From NCBI RefSeq assembly GCF_030816725.1, contig NZ_JAUSYG010000001.1, positions 1,736,001-1,800,000 on the forward strand: a stretch of DNA of 64,000 nt, written 5' to 3'. Both the position numbers and the translations under genes were made by a program. The DNA comes from Pseudarthrobacter defluvii. Lineage in GTDB: Bacteria; Actinomycetota; Actinomycetes; Actinomycetales; Micrococcaceae. Shown piece by piece: positions 18,316 to 29,072 of this stretch (its first letter is position 1; the number at the start of each line of letters is the position of its first letter). The notes beneath the pieces are model-generated. The model worked only from the letters and a program-made list of their open reading frames with translations. It ran no database searches and was not told where the DNA came from.

Positions 18316-20100
18316 ATGAAGAAGACCACGCGGAAAACGCACGACGGCGGTACAGGGCAGATTGCCGCAACGCCGCCGGGGCAGCATCGGGGTGAGCGCG
18401 CGTGGACGAGTTCCTACGGGCCGGGTGTTCCGGCGGACCTGGTGCTCCCGACGGGATCACTGGTGGACCTCATGGAACAGTCCGTCCGCCGCTACGGGTC
18501 GAAGACCGCCCTGGAGTTCTTCGGCGCCGGAACCAGCTACCGTGAGCTCGGAAAGCAGATCAGCCGGGCCGCTGCGGGCCTGAAAAAACTGGGCGTCAAG
18601 GCGGGCGACAGGGTGGCTCTCGTGATGCCGAACTGCCCGCAGCACGTGGTCGCCTTCCATGCCGTGCTGCGCCTCGGTGCGGTGGTGGTGGAACACAATC
18701 CGCTCTACACGGACCGTGAACTGCGCCACCTGTTCGAGGACCATGGCGCCGCCGTCGCGATCATCTGGGACAAGGCAGTGGAGCGGGTCCGTCAGCTGCC
18801 CGCCGACGTCGAGCTCCGAACGATCGTCTCGGTGGAACTCATCCCCGCAATGCCGCTGCCCCAGCGGCTGGCGCTGCGCCTCCCGGTGCCCGCCGCCCGC
18901 AAAGCAAGGGCTTCCCTCACCGTCCGCAGGGGTGAGCTTGCGGGAAGGCAGCCGCCCATTGCGCGGCCGGTGCTCCCGTGGCGGCAACTCCTCGAAGCTG
19001 GACCACTAAGGAAGAAGCATCCCCGCCCCGATGCCCGGGACCTCGCCGTGCTTCAGTACACGTCCGGCACCACCGGCTTGCCCAAGGGCGCCATGCTCAC
19101 CCACGCCAACCTGCAGGCCAACGCCGCGCAGGGCCGGGCCTGGGTGCCCGGGCTGAAGGAGGGCAGCGAGACCGTCTACGCGGTGCTGCCGATGTTCCAC
19201 GCCTATGGACTCACCCTGTGCATGACGTTCGCTCTCAGTATCGGGGCGAAACTGGTCCTGTTCCCGAAGTTCGACGTGGACCTGGTCCTGAAGGCGCTGA
19301 AAAAGTCTCCCGCCACCTTCCTGCCCGCTGTGCCGCCGATCTATGACCGCATTGCGGACGCGGCGGCGCAACGCGGGGTCGGGCTGGAAAGTGTCCGCTT
19401 CTCCATTTCCGGCGCCATGAACCTGCCGACAGCAACGGTGGAGACCTGGGAGAAAGCGACCGGCGGCTACCTCATCGAAGGCTACGGGCTGACCGAAACC
19501 TCCCCCATCGCCATCGGCAACCCCTTCGGACCGAGCCGGAAACCGGGCACCGTAGGCGTGCCGTTCCCGTTGACGGACATCCGGGTGGTGGACCCGAAGA
19601 ACGTGGCCCTGGACCGTGCCCCGGGGGAGGAGGGGGAACTCCTCATTCGGGGCCCGCAGGTGTTCCGCGGCTACTGGAACAGGCCGGAGGAGACTGAGGA
19701 TGCCCTGCTCGACGGCGGCTGGTTCCGCACCGGCGACATCGTCTCGGTGGATAACGACTACTTCGTCACCATCCGGGACCGGATCAAGGAACTCATTATC
19801 ACCGGCGGCTTCAACGTCTCGCCCAGTGAAGTGGAGGACGTCATCTCCACTTTCCCGGGCCTCTCGGAAGTCTCCGTGGTGGGTTTGCCCCGGCCCGGCG
19901 GGGGCGAAGACGTGGTGGCCGCCGTGGTTCCCATCCCGGGCACCACTATCGATCCTGATGCGTTGCTGGCCTTTGCGCGGGAGCAGCTGACTGCTTACAA
20001 AGTGCCGCGCCGGGTAGTGGTGCTCGACTCCCTGCCGCGTTCGCTCATCGGCAAGGTCCTGCGCCGGGAGATCCGGGACAACCTCGTGGCGCGGGGCTGA
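18316..20100 (+). CDS. Long-chain fatty acyl-CoA ligase
   Basis: ANL-superfamily enzyme, about 594 residues, activating a fatty acid through an acyl-AMP to an acyl-CoA thioester. Motifs: P-loop YTSGTTGLPKGAMLTH near residue 250, GYGLTETSP near 390, GWFRTGDIV near 470 and the catalytic Lys region PRSLIGKVLRREIRD at the end. AAGGA lies six bases before ATG 18316 (ATG 18313 is only three away); the frame extends to 18259 without support. It follows the lipid-modification operon after a decayed HNH gene and may act on the same lipid pool; this is only suggested by position. Confidence 0.93.
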   Translation: MKKTTRKTHDGGTGQIAATPPGQHRGERAWTSSYGPGVPADLVLPTGSLVDLMEQSVRRYGSKTALEFFGAGTSYRELGKQISRAAAGLKKLGVKAGDRVALVMPNCPQHVVAFHAVLRLGAVVVEHNPLYTDRELRHLFEDHGAAVAIIWDKAVERVRQLPADVELRTIVSVELIPAMPLPQRLALRLPVPAARKARASLTVRRGELAGRQPPIARPVLPWRQLLEAGPLRKKHPRPDARDLAVLQYTSGTTGLPKGAMLTHANLQANAAQGRAWVPGLKEGSETVYAVLPMFHAYGLTLCMTFALSIGAKLVLFPKFDVDLVLKALKKSPATFLPAVPPIYDRIADAAAQRGVGLESVRFSISGAMNLPTATVETWEKATGGYLIEGYGLTETSPIAIGNPFGPSRKPGTVGVPFPLTDIRVVDPKNVALDRAPGEEGELLIRGPQVFRGYWNRPEETEDALLDGGWFRTGDIVSVDNDYFVTIRDRIKELIITGGFNVSPSEVEDVISTFPGLSEVSVVGLPRPGGGEDVVAAVVPIPGTTIDPDALLAFAREQLTAYKVPRRVVVLDSLPRSLIGKVLRREIRDNLVARG

Positions 20101-20109
20101 ATCGGCGGG

Positions 20110-20631
20110 CTACTTCTGCCGAGAGCGTGTTCCGCGGTTGAGCCGTGCAATTGCCGCGGACAGGACGGTAGCGAATCCGCACCACGCAGCATAGGGCGCG
20201 AGTGAAATCCCTGCTGCGCGGTTCAGCCGGTACGTCCGCCGCACCAGGTCGGCGCTGCTGGCGGCAAGGACGGCGCACTCTGCCGCGGCCAGCCAGGGCC
20301 GGCGGGAGCGCCAGAACAACCAGCTCCACGCAGCATTGAGGATTAAGTTTGTGGCCAGCGCGCCACGATAGGCGCGGATTTCCTGCTGCCTTGCCGGGGC
20401 CCCGGCCTGGGCAGCCGAAGCCGACTCAGTGCTGTCCAGGGCGATGGCGGAGGTAACCGCGAGGTCCGCGTAAAGTGCTGTCCACACGACAGGGAAGGCA
20501 ATCGCGGGCGGCTGCCATTCCGGCTTGCGCAGGCGGAGGTACCAGGTGCTGTCCGGGTCCGTCGCCACCGCGCCTGCGGCAGCGGTAGCGGCGGTGGCTG
20601 CCGCTGTGAAAACCAAGGCCTTCGTTTTCAT
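20110..20631 (-). CDS. TspO/MBR family protein
   Basis: 173 residues, five transmembrane helices. TspO signatures: RKPEWQPPAIAFPVVWTALY near 35-55, NLILNAAWSWLFW near 100 and PYAAWCGFATVLSAAIARLN at the end. Family members bind porphyrins and are linked to oxidative or light stress. A 25-residue insertion rich in Ala, Ser and Gln separates helices 1 and 2. It converges on the acyl-CoA ligase with a nine-base gap and is divergent from the nrd operon; two palindromes at 20682-20746 lie just upstream. Confidence 0.88.
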   Translation of the reverse strand: MKTKALVFTAAATAATAAAGAVATDPDSTWYLRLRKPEWQPPAIAFPVVWTALYADLAVTSAIALDSTESASAAQAGAPARQQEIRAYRGALATNLILNAAWSWLFWRSRRPWLAAAECAVLAASSADLVRRTYRLNRAAGISLAPYAAWCGFATVLSAAIARLNRGTRSRQK

Positions 20632-20681
20632 GGCTGATCCTTTGCTCGCATCGTCTGGTACCCCGCCAGGCTCAGCCCGGC

Positions 20682-20746
20682 CACTATCAAATAGTAGGCT
20701 CCGGCCCGCTCATAGTCGCGTGTCATTAGCCCCTACATGTAGTGGT
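20682..20746. promoter_or_regulatory. Two NrdR-box-like palindromes
   Basis: CACTATCAAATAGTAG (20682-20697) and CCCTACATGTAGTGGT (20731-20746) resemble the 16-bp NrdR box (consensus near acaCwATATwTwGtgt). They sit between tspO and nrdH, 295 or more bases from nrdH. Start-to-start spacing is 49 bases, which is not the usual 31-32. Confidence 0.45.
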
Positions 20747-20832
20747 CAGGGACCCTTTTCCTTGTGCCTGGTGGGGCAGGCGACACGCCGAGGAACACGA
20801 CACGCGGACCTGTGCATATGTGTTCAACTCCA

Positions 20833-20877
20833 TCCACAGGCTGTGGACCGTACCGACAAAAATCCCGGGATCCCGGG
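20833..20877. promoter_or_regulatory. Perfect palindromes in the nrd upstream region
   Basis: TCCACAGGCTGTGGA (20833-20847) is a perfect inverted repeat whose arms resemble the TCCACA half of DnaA boxes. CCCGGGATCCCGGG (20864-20877) is a perfect 14-bp palindrome made of a repeated ATCCCGGG unit. A third CTGTGGATTAA lies at 20906-20916. Protein partners are unknown. Confidence 0.35.
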
Positions 20878-20964
20878 CATTATTCCGGCTCCTGCCTGTG
20901 GATTAAAGGTGCATTAAATGACATACTTGTAATACATCATCTTGGGGTTCCAAAGAGGCGTCTG

Positions 20965-20980
20965 CACTACATGTAGTATC
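20965..20980 (+). promoter_or_regulatory. NrdR-box-like palindrome proximal to nrdH
   Basis: CACTACATGTAGTATC, containing the perfect core ACTACATGTAGT, lies 60 bases before the nrdH ATG. A weaker ACATACTTGTAATACA is at 20921-20936. Position and sequence fit repression of the nrd operon by NrdR; no nrdR gene is in the window. Confidence 0.5.
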
Positions 20981-21040
20981 TACATACAGCTGGACGGGGA
21001 CACCGGGCCAGCCAAGCTTTCAACTAAGGGGACAGGGACA

Positions 21041-21286
21041 ATGACCGTAACGGTTTACACGAAGCCTGCTTGTGTTCAGTGCAACGCCACCTACCGTGCG
21101 CTCGATAAAAAGGGCATCACCTACCAGAGCGTTGACATCTCCCAGGACGCCGAGGCACTCGAGCGCCTGAAGGCACTGGGCTACATGCAGGCTCCCGTTG
21201 TGGTCACCGACCAGGACCACTGGTCCGGCTTCCGTCCGGACAAGATCGAGGAGCTGGCCCTCTCTGCCGATTCCTCAGTGGCCTAG
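21041..21286 (+). CDS. nrdH: Glutaredoxin-like protein NrdH
   Basis: Small thiol electron donor for the class Ib ribonucleotide reductase encoded downstream. 81 residues from ATG 21041, beginning [19 protein letters not shown]; the CVQC redox pair is at about 11-14 and the family segment WSGFRPDKI near 61-69. An in-frame extension to 20942 runs through the promoter and is rejected. First gene of nrdHIEF; nrdI follows after 50 bases. Confidence 0.96.
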   Translation: MTVTVYTKPACVQCNATYRALDKKGITYQSVDISQDAEALERLKALGYMQAPVVVTDQDHWSGFRPDKIEELALSADSSVA

Positions 21287-21336
21287 GAGCCACAGCTTTT
21301 CCTGCCGGCACCCATCAACCAGCTGAGGTGACTCCC

Positions 21337-21861
21337 ATGGCACCAACAGCACAGCGCGACCACGCACTACCTGTCCACACGGCTCAGCGTGTGGAGGTGT
21401 CCCCGCCGGCCGCAGATCAGAGCGCTCCCGGGCAGGCTCTCACCGGGAGCCAGCTCATCTACTTTTCCTCCACATCCGAGAACACCAGCCGCTTCATTGC
21501 GAAGCTTGGCCGCGAGGTGGCCCGGATCCCGCTTTATGCAAAGGACGCACCCCTCCTTGCCGCCCGGCCGTTCGTGCTGGTAGTGCCTACCTATGGCGGC
21601 ACCGGGGGAGAGGGGTCCGTTCCCAAGCAGGTCATCCGGTTCCTGAACAACCCGCAGAACAGAAAACTGCTCCGCGGTGTTATCGGCGCCGGCAACACAA
21701 ACTTCGGGGACAACTACTGCATGGCCGCGGATATCATTGCCGCCAAATGCCACGTACCCCGCCTTTATCGATTCGAACTTATGGGAACGCCGGAAGACGT
21801 CACCCGGGTCAACCAAGGATTGGACACGTTTTGGACACGACTGTCGCAGACACAGAAGTAA
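21337..21861 (+). CDS. nrdI: Flavodoxin-like NrdI
   Basis: Flavodoxin that supplies the oxidant for assembling the manganese-tyrosyl radical in NrdF. 174 residues from ATG 21337 with GAGGTG six bases upstream. The first 35 residues are a Pro/Ala/Gln-rich extension absent from short NrdI proteins. The FMN fold begins at [18 protein letters not shown] and continues with [15 protein letters not shown] and [11 protein letters not shown]. Its end may overlap nrdE if a TTG at 21831 is used. Confidence 0.95.
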   Translation: MAPTAQRDHALPVHTAQRVEVSPPAADQSAPGQALTGSQLIYFSSTSENTSRFIAKLGREVARIPLYAKDAPLLAARPFVLVVPTYGGTGGEGSVPKQVIRFLNNPQNRKLLRGVIGAGNTNFGDNYCMAADIIAAKCHVPRLYRFELMGTPEDVTRVNQGLDTFWTRLSQTQK

Positions 21862-21881
21862 CCAGGGCCCAGGAGCCTGAA

Positions 21882-24002
21882 ATGCCCGCTGCCTATAAGG
21901 GTCTTGGCTATCACGAGCTGAACGCCATGCTGAACCTCTATGGCCCCAATGGCGAAATTCAGTTCGGCGCCGACCGCGAGGCTGCGCACCAGTACTTCCT
22001 GCAGCACGTGAACAACAACACCGTGTTCTTCCATGACCTGGAGGAGAAGCTCGACTACCTGGTAAAGAACCAGTACTACGAGCGCGAGACGCTGGACCAG
22101 TACACGATGAACTTCATCCGTGAGCTGTTCAACCGTGCCTACAAGAAGAAGTTCCGGTTCGAGACCTTCCTGGGCGCCTTCAAGTTCTACACCTCGTACA
22201 CGCTGAAGACGTTTGACGGCAAGCGTTTCCTGGAGCGCTATGAGGACCGCGTCTGCATGGTGGCCCTGCACCTTGCCCGCGGCAACGAACAGCTCGCCCT
22301 GCAGATGGTGGACGAAATCATTGAAGGCCGCTTCCAGCCGGCCACCCCCACGTTCCTGAACGCCGGCAAGAAGCAGCGCGGCGAGCTGGTCTCCTGCTTC
22401 CTGCTCCGCATCGAAGACAACATGGAGTCGATCGGCCGCTCCATCAACTCCGCCCTGCAGCTGTCCAAGCGCGGCGGCGGCGTGGCGTTCGCGCTGACCA
22501 ACATCCGCGAGGTGGGTGCGCCCATCAAGCAGATCGAGAACCAGTCCTCCGGCGTCATCCCCGTGATGAAGCTCCTCGAGGACAGCTTCTCCTACGCCAA
22601 CCAGCTCGGTGCCCGCCAGGGTGCGGGTGCCGTCTACCTGCACGCGCACCACCCGGACATCTACCGGTTCCTGGACACCAAGCGCGAGAACGCGGATGAG
22701 AAGATCCGCATCAAGACCCTCTCGCTGGGCGTTGTCATCCCGGACATCACGTTCGAGCTGGCCAAGAAGGACGAGGACATGTACCTGTTCTCGCCCTACG
22801 ACGTGGAGCGCGTTTACGGCATGCCCTTCTCCGACGTCTCGGTCACCGAGAAGTACTACGAGATGGTGGACGATTCCCGGATCAAGAAGACCAAGATCAA
22901 GGCCCGCGAGTTCTTCCAGACCCTCGCCGAGATCCAGTTCGAGTCCGGCTACCCGTACATCATGTTCGAGGACACCGTGAACCGGGCCAACCCGATCGAC
23001 GGCAAGATCATCATGTCCAACCTGTGCTCGGAAATCCTCCAGGTGTCCCAGCCCACCACGTACAACGATGACCTGTCCTACGACGAGACCGGCAAGGACA
23101 TCTCCTGCAACCTGGGCTCGCTGAACATCGCGAAGACCATGGATTCCCCGGACTTCGGGCTCACCATCGAGACGGCCATCCGGTCCCTCTCTGCAGTGTC
23201 CGACATGTCCAACATCACCTCGGTGCCGTCCATCGCCAAGGGCAACGACCAGAGCCACGCCATCGGCCTGGGCCAGATGAACCTGCACGGCTACCTGGCG
23301 CGCGAGCGGGTCCACTACGGTTCCGAAGAGGGCCTGGACTTCACCAACATCTACTTCTACTCGGTGGTGTACCACGCGGTCCGGGCCTCGAACCTGCTGG
23401 CCATTGAGACCGGCCAGACGTTCGGCGGCTTCGAGAAGTCCAAGTACGCTTCCGGCGAGTTCTTCGATAAGTACACGGAGCAGGAGTGGGTGCCGCAGAC
23501 CGAGAAGGTCCGCGAGCTGTTCAAGAACGTGCACATTCCCACGCAGGCTGACTGGCTGGCGCTGAAGGCCTCGGTCATGGAGCACGGCATCTACAACCAG
23601 AACCTGCAGGCTGTTCCGCCCACCGGCTCGATCTCCTACATCAACAACTCCACCTCCTCGATCCACCCGGTGGCGTCCAAGATCGAGATCCGCAAGGAAG
23701 GCAAGCTGGGCCGCGTGTACTACCCGGCGCCGTACCTGACGAACGACAACCTGGAGTACTACCAGGACGCGTACGAGATCGGCTACGAGAAGGTCATCGA
23801 CACCTACGCCGCCGCCACCCAGCACGTGGACCAGGGCCTCTCCCTTACCCTGTTCTTCAAGGACACCGCCACCACGCGCGACATCAACAAGGCCCAGATC
23901 TACGCCTGGAAGAAGGGCATCAAGACCATCTACTACATCCGTCTCCGCCAGCTTGCGCTGGAAGGGACGGAGGTGGAGGGTTGCGTTTCATGTATGTTGT
24001 AG
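21882..24002 (+). CDS. nrdE: Class Ib ribonucleotide reductase large subunit
   Basis: Reduces ribonucleoside diphosphates to deoxyribonucleotides. 706 residues from ATG 21882, with AGGAG six bases upstream. A TTG at 21831, with AAGGA eleven bases before it, would add 17 residues and overlap nrdI. The class Ib N-terminus lacks the ATP-cone. Active-site parts include VSCFLL near 168, the NLCSEI segment near 380, [14 protein letters not shown] near 585 and the C-terminal redox pair CVSCML. It is separated from nrdF by 90 bases holding a strong hairpin. Confidence 0.97.
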   Translation: MPAAYKGLGYHELNAMLNLYGPNGEIQFGADREAAHQYFLQHVNNNTVFFHDLEEKLDYLVKNQYYERETLDQYTMNFIRELFNRAYKKKFRFETFLGAFKFYTSYTLKTFDGKRFLERYEDRVCMVALHLARGNEQLALQMVDEIIEGRFQPATPTFLNAGKKQRGELVSCFLLRIEDNMESIGRSINSALQLSKRGGGVAFALTNIREVGAPIKQIENQSSGVIPVMKLLEDSFSYANQLGARQGAGAVYLHAHHPDIYRFLDTKRENADEKIRIKTLSLGVVIPDITFELAKKDEDMYLFSPYDVERVYGMPFSDVSVTEKYYEMVDDSRIKKTKIKAREFFQTLAEIQFESGYPYIMFEDTVNRANPIDGKIIMSNLCSEILQVSQPTTYNDDLSYDETGKDISCNLGSLNIAKTMDSPDFGLTIETAIRSLSAVSDMSNITSVPSIAKGNDQSHAIGLGQMNLHGYLARERVHYGSEEGLDFTNIYFYSVVYHAVRASNLLAIETGQTFGGFEKSKYASGEFFDKYTEQEWVPQTEKVRELFKNVHIPTQADWLALKASVMEHGIYNQNLQAVPPTGSISYINNSTSSIHPVASKIEIRKEGKLGRVYYPAPYLTNDNLEYYQDAYEIGYEKVIDTYAAATQHVDQGLSLTLFFKDTATTRDINKAQIYAWKKGIKTIYYIRLRQLALEGTEVEGCVSCML

Positions 24003-25067
<1,065 letters not shown>

Positions 25068-25122
25068 TCACCTATGGGACGTAGACCTGAGTAGAAGAAC
25101 CGGTTCCTGATTGGGAGTCTCG

Positions 25123-25166
25123 GGCCGTCGAGTTGGAAATCTTCCAACTCGACGGCCTTCTCTTCT
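25123..25166 (+). terminator. Terminator after nrdF
   Basis: Perfect 16-pair stem between 25123-25138 (GGCCGTCGAGTTGGAA) and 25142-25157 with a three-base loop, followed by TTCTCTTCT. It closes the nrdHIEF operon. Confidence 0.9.
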
Positions 25167-25375
25167 AGGGGCGTGGGCTTCTGGTGGGTGAACCATGATC
25201 ACGCTCGGATACTTTGGAGGGCCTCTCCTCGGTGGACTTGGTGGAGCGATTACCAAGCGGTTTTCCGCCAGTCCGCGCTTTATCTCGACTGGGACGCCAT
25301 ACACTTATCTGCCGGTGCCATCGGCTAAGCAGCCGCCGACATGCTCCCTGATACCTTGAACCGCAACCCACACGA
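25167..25375. other. Non-coding stretch after nrdF
   Basis: About 210 bases with no frame of coding character on either strand and no obvious repeat. It marks the border between the nrd operon and the decayed accessory region. Confidence 0.5.
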
Positions 25376-25766
25376 TTGGGACATGAGATTGCGAGTGTAA
25401 ATGACAGCAGCGTGAATGGTCCGGCAGGGCCGCGGCGCCAGTTCGCCGAAGAGATGATCCGCAGCGGGTACATCGGCGTCGACTTCATCGGCGATTATGA
25501 CATCCAGCCCTACCTGGGCGAGGGAGCGAAGGGCTCCCGTGGTGCCATGAACGACATCTACCAGGAGATGTACCCGGAGAAGACCCGCGTGTCGGTCGGC
25601 TTGGCCACGGGGAATCTTTGGGCGGAGCTGCTTGAACCTGGACAGAGTGTCGAGGGGAGTGATCATCGCCCAGGAGGACGACCTGCGGATCCAGCGGGCC
25701 CTGTCCATGACACAGAATATCCGGTTCATGAAGTACCGGGTCGAATTCCAACTCGACGAGGCGTAA
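25376..25766 (+). pseudogene. Fragment of a restriction-type nuclease
   Basis: Two pieces in different frames. The first encodes FAEEMIRSGYIGVDFIGDYD and, about 45 residues on, PEKTRVSVGLATGNLW, which resembles the N-terminal domain of Mrr/MrcB-like restriction proteins. From about 25630, one base out of frame, comes LDRVSRGVIIAQEDDLRIQR and, eight residues on, NIRFMKYRVEFQLDEA followed by TAA, which resembles the C-terminal end of DUF91/NucS-like PD-(D/E)XK nucleases. The middle, including any catalytic core, is missing. I infer one gene with an internal deletion; both family calls are by eye and tentative. Confidence 0.5.
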
Positions 25767-25944
25767 GGGTGGTGGACGGCGGCTGGCGGAACACCCGCAG
25801 TCTCAGGCCGACATTCCCTCGCCGGCGATCAACAGTGCGACGAGCAAAACGTCACAGGGAGCTAGAGGAGGAACACTGCGCCCGTGGCTGCCATCTACGC
25901 GACAGTTGTCCCGGTATCCATGATTGCCTCCCGGTGCTGATTGT

Positions 25945-26187
25945 TCAGTGACGGAGGCTGCGGAGCCTCAGCCTGCGCCGCGGCGCTGGGCTCTGGCCGC
26001 TCACCGAACGTGGCCGACGCCAGGACCGGTGCGGCCGGTAGCTGATCGATCCAGGCGGCGGGGGAGCGGACGCAACCACCGAGGACCCCTTCCTGCGGCG
26101 CCGCAGCGTCAGGAGGACCAGCAGTGTCAGGCCGATCCACACGAAGGCGCCAACGAAGATGAGCGCCACCGACTGGGTTGTAGTCAT
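25945..26187 (-). CDS. Possible small membrane protein
   Basis: 80 residues from ATG 26187: MTTTQSVALIFVGAFVWIG opens one hydrophobic helix ended by LRRRRKGSS, followed by a Pro-rich then Arg-rich tail. Another frame downstream (IDQLPAAPVLASATFGERPE) reads more like protein than the Arg-rich tail, so the gene may be frameshifted. No ribosome site is visible. It lies alone in the 684-base gap 25767-26450, where I see nothing else convincing. Confidence 0.3.
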   Translation of the reverse strand: MTTTQSVALIFVGAFVWIGLTLLVLLTLRRRRKGSSVVASAPPPPGSISYRPHRSWRRPRSVSGQSPAPRRRLRLRSLRH

Positions 26188-26450
26188 GACGGGAACGGCG
26201 GAAAAGGCGCCGGTTGTGCCGGCGGAATCATGAGTGCGGGGTGGTGATCGGCGTCTGCGGACATGGTGCCCTGGCTCTTGGTGGCGACATGTTCGGCTGG
26301 CTGCATAACCTGGTACATAGAGTGTCCGCTCGGCGGACCGCGGACGCAAGGGCAACCTTTGCTCAACGGCCGTTCAGTGTTTGGTTGACTGGCAGCAGGA
26401 CCAGGCCGGGGCCGGGCTCCGGGCGCCGGGCGCCGGGTAGATGGCGTTGA

Positions 26451-26986
26451 AGATCGCCTGGCAGGTCCGGCAGTGCCAGGCGGCCTGGGAGGCGGAATGA
26501 GATTATCCAGGCGGCTTGGGTCGAGGCAGGCGTGCATGGGCCGGCCGGCGTGTCGCTAACACGCATTGCAGCAGCAGTGGGTCTAAGACAACCGTCGTTG
26601 TACTCCCATTTTCCTTCGAAGAGGGCCCTCATAAATGCGATGTTTGCAGTAGCTGCAGCGGAACTTCTCGCGTTGGTCGAGGATGCGCCCTATCCGGACG
26701 ACTCGCCACGGGACGCCGCCCGGCTGGTTGCCAGGACATTACTGGAGTTCGGAGTTTCCCAGCCCCTGCACTCTGGGAAGCGGGCATCACCGATGGCCCG
26801 GATGTGGACATATTTACGGCCATCACCGCAGGACTGGTTATTCAACAGCTCTCAAACGAGCCAGGCGGGAAGCGCTGGGTTTCCCTGCTGGACACTGTAC
26901 TGGACATGTTTTTGAACATCTGGACCGGCGGAATTGGACTGGCCCAGGGCGAAAGCAGGGATCACTATGACTACACAGCGGCGTGA
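26451..26986 (+). pseudogene. Frameshifted TetR-family regulator
   Basis: The N-terminal DNA-binding domain is in one frame: RRNEIIQAAWVEAG, then VSLTRIAAAVGLRQPSLYSH and FPSKRALINAM. No start codon is available after the in-frame TGA at 26448. Near 26760-26775 the coding pattern moves to another frame with LWEAGITDGPDVDIFTAITA and, further on, RWVSLLDTVLDMFLNI, which looks like the TetR C-terminal ligand domain. So the gene lacks a normal start and carries at least one frameshift. It overlaps the next gene, the usual TetR/target arrangement. Confidence 0.7.
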
Positions 26987-27422
26987 TGGTGATGTCACGA
27001 CCATTGCGCGCATTGGCCACAGCGAGGCGATGGAGCTCGCAGCAGAGGAAAACCGCCGTTTCCTACTGCTGCTCGAGCAGCTTGGCCCGGAGCATTGGGG
27101 CATGCCAACCGACTGCACCCGTTGGTCCGTCCGTGACGTTACTGTTCACGTCATAGCCTCGGCCGAGGCTCAGGCATCGCCCCGCGAGTTCCTGCGCCAG
27201 GCATGGCAGGGCCGGAAACTCCTTAGCCAAAATAGCTCACAGCATTGGGCGACCCGGCATCACGACCCGTTCTCTCTTATTCTTACCGGACCCGCCGGTG
27301 GCCGGTTCCGCCGGCGGGCCGACAACAGTGATGACCTAGAGATCGATGCCATCGAGTGCTGCAGGATCCTCTCCGGTCGGGGAAGGCCGCAAGGCGTGCT
27401 GCGGCACCCGCTGCCGCTGTAA
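26967..27422 (+). pseudogene. Truncated MDMPI/DinB-like protein
   Basis: From ATG 26967 (AGGGA six bases upstream) the first 85 residues follow the mycothiol-dependent maleylpyruvate isomerase N-terminal fold: HSEAMELAAEENRRFLLLLE, LGPEHW, CTRWSVRDVTVHVI. After GRKLLSQNSSQHW the pattern breaks, then EIDAIECCRILSGRGRP recovers what looks like the family C-terminus. About 100 central residues of a normal member are absent. Probably inactive; it may once have been controlled by the adjacent TetR gene. Confidence 0.55.
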
Positions 27423-27855
27423 GTCCGGCCGAATCACAGGAGATACGACACGGACGGTACCCCCAAACCACCCTGCTGCTCATTCGGCTCCCCGCTGCCA
27501 GCTGTAAGGTGCTGGGATGGCAGCGGCCCGCCACCGGGGTATGGGCCGGCGGCGGTTTGGGGGCCGCATCCGGTCTCAGGATGCTCTTGCCGCCGGCCCT
27601 GTCCCTATATGTAAAATCCTGCCCCAGCGGCGGGATGTGGGGTCAACGATAGGATCGGTTCCTTAACGGCAGCCCACGATGGGCGCAAGGTTGGCTCAAG
27701 AGTGTTCCGGCATCGCTACTGGTTTCTTGGGAGATGCCCTTCAGATTAACGTCGCCCTCAGGCCTCCTCACTGATGCACAGCACGCCTCCCTGGAAAACC
27801 TGCCCACCAGGGATGAGACGTAGCGAAGGGAAAGGTACGCCCCTAGGATGGCGCC
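27423..27855. other. 433-base gap without a recognisable gene
   Basis: No frame on either strand shows coding character or family similarity that I can see, and no strong hairpin or repeat stands out. It is probably residue of decayed genes. Confidence 0.45.
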
Positions 27856-28401
27856 ATGAGGAAGTGGGGCGAACTGCATCCCGCACTCCGTGCCGTTTTG
27901 GTGGGCGTCGTCGCCTGGGCCGTCATTCTGGCGATCGGTCTCATCGTCGGGGCCAGTCTCGAAGACGCCATCGCCAACGCCGTCTTCTACGCGCTGATGA
28001 TCGGCGGCGGCCTGTTCTTCCTGACCAAACGGTTCCCGACGAGCACGGCAACGCTGGATGATCAGGACAAGTCAGTCATGTTCCTGAGGTTCCCCCACTC
28101 GCCGCCGGGCTCGCTGAGCAGCAGCTGGCAAAGGGGGATCGCCAGCCCAGGGCCAGGGCGGATCGACTTCCAGCCGGCTCTCTACGAGCAGCTGGTACCC
28201 AGCGGCCGCAGCAAGGCTCTCACCGGACTCAGGGCCACGGATTCCCCACCGCGTAAGGCCAACCATCACGACCATCAGCAGGACGTACCTTTGGACTTCC
28301 TGGTCGTCGTCATGGAGTCAGACGGCGGCGTCATTGAGATCGCAGCCAGCCCTGCCACCCTCCGGAAAATCCAACAGGACGTCGGGTCGACGTCCTCGTA
28401 G
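27856..28401 (+). CDS. Hypothetical membrane protein
   Basis: 181 residues from ATG 27856 with AGGAT six bases upstream. Two hydrophobic segments (about 11-32 and 38-56, separated by GASLEDAIAN) are followed by a soluble region of about 120 residues ending PLDFLVVVMESDGGVIEIAA. The first part resembles many two-helix actinobacterial proteins; I do not recognise the second. It is flanked by decayed genes but looks intact. Function unknown. Confidence 0.6.
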   Translation: MRKWGELHPALRAVLVGVVAWAVILAIGLIVGASLEDAIANAVFYALMIGGGLFFLTKRFPTSTATLDDQDKSVMFLRFPHSPPGSLSSSWQRGIASPGPGRIDFQPALYEQLVPSGRSKALTGLRATDSPPRKANHHDHQQDVPLDFLVVVMESDGGVIEIAASPATLRKIQQDVGSTSS

Positions 28402-28457
28402 CCTTCGGAGTGAGCCGCGCGGTCAACGCCGGCCCGGGCAGCAGGCTGGTCATCGGA

Positions 28458-29012
28458 TCAAATCATCGGAGGAGTGCAGATATGCCCGTCGGCGTCCATG
28501 GGGTTCCCGCAGAGCGGGCAGAGGGGACGTCCGGCGCCCACCACTTCGCGTGTTCGTTTGGTGAAGGCGCGGGCAGTGCCCACCGGCATCCGCACCAACA
28601 GCATTTCAGGTACCTCAACGCCGTCCTGATCAAGCGAATCGTCGTCAGGATCAGCATCGACATCGGTAATGGGGTACGCCTCGACGACCACCTGCGCCGT
28701 CGTAGGGTCCCACCCTAGGCTCATGGCACCCGTCCGGAATTGCTCCTCGACAGACTCGAGCGGTTCGTTGTCAACCAGCTCGATGGGGGTACCCGTGGGA
28801 ACGCTGAAAGGGTTGCCTTCGAGGGTGATGAGCTGGTCGAGAATTTCGTCGATCTTCTCGGCGAGGAGAGCGGATTGCTGCTTCTCCAGGGCGACGCTCA
28901 CGATTTGCGAGCCCGCCCGTACCTGCAGGTAGAAGGTGCGGGCCCCCGGAACACCGACGGTGCCAATGACGACGCGATCAGGCCAAGCAAATTCGTGGAC
29001 AAGTGTAGGCAT
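28458..29012 (-). CDS. DUF3090 family protein
   Basis: 184 residues, beginning MPTLVHEFAWPDRVVIGTVG. The length, the acidic linker near 115-125 and the C-terminal Cys cluster CPLCGNPMDADGHIC (a likely zinc knuckle) fit DUF3090. In many actinobacteria this gene lies beside a histidine phosphatase and an SCO1664-like gene; here both neighbours are different, so it has been separated or moved. It appears intact although the genes around it are decaying. Confidence 0.88.
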   Translation of the reverse strand: MPTLVHEFAWPDRVVIGTVGVPGARTFYLQVRAGSQIVSVALEKQQSALLAEKIDEILDQLITLEGNPFSVPTGTPIELVDNEPLESVEEQFRTGAMSLGWDPTTAQVVVEAYPITDVDADPDDDSLDQDGVEVPEMLLVRMPVGTARAFTKRTREVVGAGRPLCPLCGNPMDADGHICTPPMI

Positions 29013-29072
29013 GTCAGTATTTTAGGCGACGGGAGATTCCCGGCCGCCCGCTGCCGCGCAACACTGCTCAAT

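Noticed and set aside
20745..20762. AGGGACCCTTTTCC near tspO as a DosR-like box
   Set aside because: Only one half fits; the site overlaps an NrdR-like palindrome and lies far from the island.
21765..23825. Long antisense reading frame across nrdE
   Set aside because: Val/Leu/Gly/Asp-biased product that mirrors nrdE codon bias in GC-rich DNA; a shadow frame.
25865..25942. 18-codon frame MAAIYATVVPVSMIASRC after AGGAGG
   Set aside because: The AGGAGG is 12 bases from the GTG and the peptide has no recognisable feature; too short to support.
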